Source: a virus. Taken from it: DNA of 23,608 nt. The position numbers were made by a program, and so were the translations under genes. The stretch lies in IMG/VR virus record IMGVR_UViG_3300023179_000518, positions 1 to 23,608 of that record, one strand, 5' to 3'. Every line of letters begins with the position of its first letter. Position 1 is the stretch's first letter. This document shows positions 20,295-23,608 of this stretch, in pieces. The notes beneath the pieces are model-generated. The model worked only from the letters and a program-made list of their open reading frames with translations, ran no database searches and was not told the origin of the DNA.

Positions 20295-21788
20295 GTGTCG
20301 CTCGAAAAAGAAATTAAAGAACTGGTGTGTGCGGGTTTTTCTGGTATTTGGGTAGAGACCGCCGAATGCGACGACGCCGTACAGGCCATCAAGAAGCTGG
20401 CCGAAGAGCGCAAGTGGGGTTTTGATATCTGGGACATCGACCGGCAGCTTTATTCCGGCGCCAAGCCGGCGCCCGGTCCGCTGCAGGCGCTCCGTATTCT
20501 GGACGAACCCAAGACAACCGAGACGCAGATTCTTGTGCTCAAGAATTTCCACCGGTTCCTCCCCAACCCCGAGGTTGTACAGACGCTGGCAAACCGCGTC
20601 GTGCAGGGCAAGGGCACGGGCCAGTACGTAATCATCGTCTCGCCGACCGTGGCGCTGCAGCCCGAGGTTGAGAAGTTGTTTACGGTTGTGCATCACGAGC
20701 TTCCCGACGAGGAACAGCTTCGGACGATTTGCAACGACTTGTTCACCGACGATACGACCGGCTTTGAAAAGCCGACCGACGAACAAGTTAATAGCGTCGT
20801 CGAAGCCGCTCGCGGTTTGACACGGCAGGAGTCCGAGAACGCCTATGCGCTGTCGCTCGTCCGGCACAACAAGCTGGAGCCCGACACCATCTGGGGTATC
20901 AAGGCGCAGACGCTCGAAAAGAGCGGCACCATGACGTTGTATCGCGGCGATGCGAACTTCGAGAATCTGGGCGGTCTCGAAAACCTCAAGCAGTTCTGCC
21001 TGCGCGCCATGCGCAAGCAGGGCGAAAAGCACGTCGACCGCCGGCCCAAGGGCGTTTTGCTGCTTTCTCCTCCGGGCTGCGGCAAGTCGCAGTTCGCCAA
21101 GGCGCTGGGCAACGAAGTCGGCCGCCCAACCGTCATGCTCGACTTCGGCAGCTTGATGGGCAAGTTCGTGGGCGAATCCGAGGGCAACATGCGCCGCGCT
21201 CTTAAGCAGGTCGACGCCATGGCCCCGTGCGTCCTGTTCGTCGACGAGATCGAAAAGGGTCTTGCCGGCGTCGGTAGCTCAGGCCAGACCGACAGCGGCG
21301 TGTCCGCTCGTTTGTTTGGCACGCTCCTGACGTGGCTCAACGACCACACGTCGGACGTGTTCTTCATCGGCACCTGCAACGACGCCAGCCAGCTTCCGGC
21401 GCCGTTCGCACGCGCCGAGCGCTTCGACGGCGTGTTCTTCGTGGACCTGCCGGGCGAAGAACAGCGCAAGCAAATCTGGGATATCTATTTGAATCACTTC
21501 AATATCGACAAGGCGCAGGCCAAGCCCGACGACACCAACTGGACCGGCGCCGAGATCAAGTCTTGCTGCCGGCTGGCGTCACTTCTGGACATCCCACTTG
21601 TGGATGCCGCCCAGAACGTCGTGCCGGTGTCGGTCACCAGCGCCGAGCAGATCGAATCGCTGCGCAAATGGGCCGAGGGCCGTTGCCTGTCAGCCGACAA
21701 TGCCGGCCTGTATGCCCGTGTAGGGCGTCGGACGCCGGTAGCCGCCTCGCGGCCGCGCAAGGTATCTGCAGCCCCCAGCGAAAACTAA
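20295..21788 (+). CDS. Ycf46-like AAA+ ATPase, 497 aa, GTG start
   Basis: AAGGGTG precedes a GTG start at 20295. Residues 1-200 match the N-terminal layout of Ycf46: LEKEIKELVCAGFSGIWVET, a strand ILVLKNFHRFL, then YVIIVSPTVALQPEVEKLF. The AAA+ core follows GIKAQTLEKSGTMTLYRGD and NLGGLENLKQF, the linker typical of Ycf46. Walker A is G261-C-G-K264-S265, Walker B VLFVD317-E318, sensor 1 Asn362 in FFIGTCND, and the arginine-finger region ARAERFDG. AAA+ proteins usually form hexameric rings that remodel a protein partner, here perhaps DUF1257/DUF2997. The last 60 residues are Ala/Arg/Pro-rich and tail-like. Codons in the AAA+ core end in G or C about 88% of the time by hand count. A 442-aa minus-strand frame over this gene is a shadow. 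Confidence 0.88.
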   Translation: MSLEKEIKELVCAGFSGIWVETAECDDAVQAIKKLAEERKWGFDIWDIDRQLYSGAKPAPGPLQALRILDEPKTTETQILVLKNFHRFLPNPEVVQTLANRVVQGKGTGQYVIIVSPTVALQPEVEKLFTVVHHELPDEEQLRTICNDLFTDDTTGFEKPTDEQVNSVVEAARGLTRQESENAYALSLVRHNKLEPDTIWGIKAQTLEKSGTMTLYRGDANFENLGGLENLKQFCLRAMRKQGEKHVDRRPKGVLLLSPPGCGKSQFAKALGNEVGRPTVMLDFGSLMGKFVGESEGNMRRALKQVDAMAPCVLFVDEIEKGLAGVGSSGQTDSGVSARLFGTLLTWLNDHTSDVFFIGTCNDASQLPAPFARAERFDGVFFVDLPGEEQRKQIWDIYLNHFNIDKAQAKPDDTNWTGAEIKSCCRLASLLDIPLVDAAQNVVPVSVTSAEQIESLRKWAEGRCLSADNAGLYARVGRRTPVAASRPRKVSAAPSEN

Positions 21789-21820
21789 TCTACGCCCGCG
21801 GCGCTCACTGTGTAGTGAAA

Positions 21821-21902
21821 AGCGGGTGAAGAGCGGGTGAAGAGCGGGTGAAGAGCGGGCGAAGAGCGAGTGAAGAGCGGGTGAAGAGCGAGTGAAGAGC
21901 GA
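21821..21902. repeat. 11-bp tandem repeat array (AGCGGGTGAAG), seven copies plus a partial
   Basis: Starting at 21821 the unit AGCGGGTGAAG repeats every 11 bases at 21821, 21832, 21843, 21854, 21865, 21876 and 21887. Variants are AGCGGGCGAAG at 21854 and AGCGAGTGAAG at 21865 and 21887. An eighth, degenerate copy at 21898 (AGCGAATG) contains the start codon at 21903. The period is close to one DNA turn, so a protein could bind one face of the helix. Each unit also carries a purine run GAAGAG and a GTG. Confidence 0.92.
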
Positions 21903-22193
21903 ATGACAAATACCGAAAAACTACTGAAAGAAGACGGCGAAGCGCTGATTATTTATCCGAACGGCTTGGGCACCGTCACCATGGTACGAATCAAGAAAGA
22001 CCAGTGGGAGCCGTTTCAAGACTTTATCGAAGTCATACCGGACGATCAGGTAATCGACATCATTCATCCGGCGACGCCAGACGCGATTGACGCCGGCGTT
22101 GCCAGATTAGGCCGCAAAGAACGGCGCGAAGGCGAATACGTTGGATGGGACGAAAAGATGCAAAATTACGGTTTATCGCCCAAACAGGAGTAG
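21903..22193 (+). CDS. Hypothetical protein, 96 aa
   Basis: The ATG is built into the last, degenerate copy of the 11-bp repeats; GAAGAG just before it can act as a ribosome site, although only three bases away. The protein has alternating strands and helices (EALIIYPNGLGTVTMVRIKK, then FQDFIEVIPDDQVIDIIH) and a basic end (RLGRKERREGEY). No family recognised. It is followed by a zinc-ribbon gene 7 bases later. Whether it is read through the repeats from the AAA+ transcript is unknown. Confidence 0.6.
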   Translation: MTNTEKLLKEDGEALIIYPNGLGTVTMVRIKKDQWEPFQDFIEVIPDDQVIDIIHPATPDAIDAGVARLGRKERREGEYVGWDEKMQNYGLSPKQE

Positions 22194-22200
22194 GGCAATA

Positions 22201-22416
22201 ATGCCACTTCCAAAAACAATCTGCACCTCGTGCGGCGAGATTATTGACGAAAGCGACGACCAATGCCGCCCCGATCCGGCTTGGACAATCAACGGACAGC
22301 CAAAGTGTAAAGACTGTTATTTGGAGTTGGCGTGCGGTCGAATAGTGGCGCCGCAACCGTCGCACAAACCGCCACACGAAAATTTAACGCCACGACAACG
22401 GACAAAACTCAACTAA
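22201..22416 (+). CDS. Small zinc-ribbon protein, 71 aa
   Basis: AGGG at 22192-22195 precedes the ATG by five bases. It begins MPLPKTICTSCGEIIDE and later has CKDCYLELACG, giving two CxxC pairs (residues about 8-11 and 41-44) that should bind one zinc ion; the middle is DDQCRPDPAWTINGQPK. The end is proline- and basic-residue-rich (PQPSHKPPHENLTPRQRTK). A zinc-ribbon of this size is typical of small nucleic-acid- or protein-contacting phage proteins. Function unknown. Confidence 0.68.
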   Translation: MPLPKTICTSCGEIIDESDDQCRPDPAWTINGQPKCKDCYLELACGRIVAPQPSHKPPHENLTPRQRTKLN

Positions 22417-22423
22417 GGGACAT

Positions 22424-23374
22424 ATGTCAACAGAAACAGAAAACAGCGTAGAAACAGATAACAGCGTCGCTACGTCCGCCGCTGAACTGCGCCAAACAAT
22501 GGGCGCGGTTAAATTATCTTTCTCGTGGCTTGGCACACAGCGCAAGTTATCCGACACACAGACCAAGCAAGCAGCCGATACGTTTCACGCGGCGACCGAT
22601 CTTGTTACTGCGTCTAAGCGCCTGATCGACACCAAGAACGCAACGTACCGCACGCTGACAGCGCTCAAAAGTCAGGCGTCGGGTTACTGGCGCAGCATGA
22701 CGCTGCCCTATCCGCAAGACGGTATTCGGCTTATTAAACAGTCTGACATTGCGGCATTTGAAGAAAAGATGCGGGAGTTCAAGGAGCAACTTGCCGCAGC
22801 GGCTGCCAACTTGCAGTTGGAGTACGAGTCCATCAAGGAAGCGGCGCGGGAAAAACTGGGAGACCTGTTTAATTCCGCCGATTACCCGCCCACCCTTGAA
22901 GGCGTCTTTGATATCAAATGGGAGTACCCGCCGGTCGAGCCGCCGAACTATCTAATGACGTTCAACCCCGAGTTGTACCAGCAAGAGCAGTCTCGCATCC
23001 AGCAGCGCTTTGAAGCGGCGGTTATCATGGCCGAAGACGCTTTTGCTGAACAGCTTCAAGAGATGATTTCACATCTCATTGAGCGACTGACCGACGAACC
23101 AGACGGTACGAAAAAGACGTTCAAGGCGTCAGCCATCGAAAACTTTAAAGAGTTCTACGAGAATTTCCAGAACATGAACGTGCGTTCAAACGCGCAACTG
23201 GAAGGTTTGATTCGGCAGGCCAACGAGCTTGTGTCTGGTATCGACGTCAAGGATTTGCGCAAAAACAACAATTTGCGGCAAAGTTTGACGCAGCAGATGT
23301 CAGGCGTAAAAAGCGCTCTCGACAGTTTAATCACGAACGCGCCGCGGCGGCGTGTGATGCCCATGGGCGAGTAA
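22424..23374 (+). CDS. Coiled-coil protein, 316 aa (DUF3150-like?)
   Basis: AAGGGA at 22415-22420 lies before the ATG. After an acidic N-terminus (MSTETENSVETDNSVATSAA) comes VKLSFSWLGTQRKLSDTQTK, a motif I recall from bacterial proteins, several planctomycete, near the DUF3150 group; the name is uncertain. Then follow LTLPYPQDGIRLIKQSDI-like residues (MTLPYPQDGIRLI), a long helix (FEEKMREFKEQLAAAAANLQ), the segment DLFNSADYPPTLEGVFDIKW and further helices ending in a basic tail RRRVMPMGE. The family often stands next to AAA+ ATPase genes, as it nearly does here. Its stop shares TAATG with the next gene. Confidence 0.7.
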   Translation: MSTETENSVETDNSVATSAAELRQTMGAVKLSFSWLGTQRKLSDTQTKQAADTFHAATDLVTASKRLIDTKNATYRTLTALKSQASGYWRSMTLPYPQDGIRLIKQSDIAAFEEKMREFKEQLAAAAANLQLEYESIKEAAREKLGDLFNSADYPPTLEGVFDIKWEYPPVEPPNYLMTFNPELYQQEQSRIQQRFEAAVIMAEDAFAEQLQEMISHLIERLTDEPDGTKKTFKASAIENFKEFYENFQNMNVRSNAQLEGLIRQANELVSGIDVKDLRKNNNLRQSLTQQMSGVKSALDSLITNAPRRRVMPMGE

Positions 23375-23608
23375 TGACAGCGGTTGCTGAAACATCTGAA
23401 ATCATCGCTCCAGTTACGCAACTGGACCCTATCACGCCTATCGCAGTTAAGAAACAACGAGCCCCCAAACACGATTTTAAAGACGGTCAAGGCCGGGTTT
23501 TTGCGCATAAGCACGACAACGGGAAAGGCTGGGTGGCCGACACCGCCAAAGTTGACGACAGCGTGTACGTCGGCCCGCGTTGCTCAGTATTTAATTTTGC
23601 GCGACGCG
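23374..23608 (+). CDS. Hexapeptide-repeat (left-handed beta-helix) protein, N-terminal part
   Basis: Starts in TAATG with the previous stop and runs off the window after 78 codons. The first 45 residues are variable (MTAVAETSEIIAPVTQL, then KKQRAPKHDFKD), then GWVADTAKVDDSVYVGPRCS begins a repeat in which a V or I recurs every six residues, as in left-handed beta-helix proteins (bacterial transferases and similar phage proteins). What follows lies outside the window. It could be an acyltransferase-type enzyme or a structural beta-helix; the visible part does not decide. Confidence 0.6.
   Translation, partial: MTAVAETSEIIAPVTQLDPITPIAVKKQRAPKHDFKDGQGRVFAHKHDNGKGWVADTAKVDDSVYVGPRCSVFNFARR

Noticed and set aside
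19704-21032. 442-aa minus-strand frame across the DUF1257/AAA+ genes
   Set aside because: The plus strand carries clear family motifs and ribosome sites throughout. The minus frame is a shadow of the high-GC third positions.
21821-21902. CRISPR array
   Set aside because: The units are 11 bp with no unique spacers and lie end to end; CRISPR repeats are longer and separated by spacers.

Overview
The window looks like part of the genome of a fairly large tailed bacteriophage (or a prophage of one). The main evidence is a complete large terminase subunit (TerL, minus strand 13957-15876) with ATPase and nuclease motifs, the end of a collagen-like fibre gene (2-640), a tRNA-Thr, a primase-type zinc-finger protein, and about 40 tightly packed small genes, most without a recognisable family. 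Shine-Dalgarno sites of the GGAGG type are common, so the host is bacterial. Several proteins (the Ycf46-like AAA+ ATPase with DUF1257 and DUF2997, CsrA, the 316-aa protein at 22424 and the helix-turn-helix protein at 18120) recall families I associate with Planctomycetota and, for part of the set, Cyanobacteria. A planctomycete-type host is a guess from memory, not a demonstration.

Layout. 2-2152: collagen-like fibre end, an unrecognised 126-aa protein, an Ig-like adhesion protein and a small Cys-containing protein. 2241-2612: a gene with very GC-rich third codon positions, followed by a 14-bp inverted repeat. 2730-5464: small unknown genes, csrA at 4788, and two overlapping genes downstream of it. 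5485-6666 (minus): a 393-aa protein, possibly structural, with its own intrinsic terminator at 5428-5454. 6665-11584: primase-like protein, extremely acidic protein, MSMEG_6728-like protein, ParB/Srx-fold protein. 11634-13960: tRNA-Thr(UGU), a GNAT-like protein, a small zinc protein and helical unknowns. 13957-15876 (minus): TerL. 15877-16884: small membrane proteins, including a DUF1360-like one. 16889-18000: unknowns and a dATP/dGTP diphosphohydrolase-family protein. 18120-19022: acidic/basic two-part DNA-binding protein. 19141-21788: the IHVNQHVIR-motif protein, an unknown, then DUF1257, DUF2997 and the Ycf46-like AAA+ ATPase. 21821-21902: an 11-bp tandem repeat array. 21903-23608: small proteins, a coiled-coil 316-aa protein, and the start of a hexapeptide-repeat protein cut by the window end.

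How it fits together. Packaging (TerL), fibre or adhesion genes, DNA replication (primase-like), nucleotide-pool control (diphosphohydrolase), post-transcriptional control of the host or phage (CsrA) and translation support (tRNA) are represented. The least explained block is the DUF1257/DUF2997/AAA+ module followed directly by the 11-bp repeats. Most genes overlap or abut. Four of the six strand switches put two start codons or two stop codons on a shared or directly adjoining palindrome (CTAG, CATG, TTAA, CATATG). There is no gene-free stretch longer than about 120 bases. I see no CRISPR array, insertion sequence, rRNA, integrase, capsid gene or lysis enzyme in the window.
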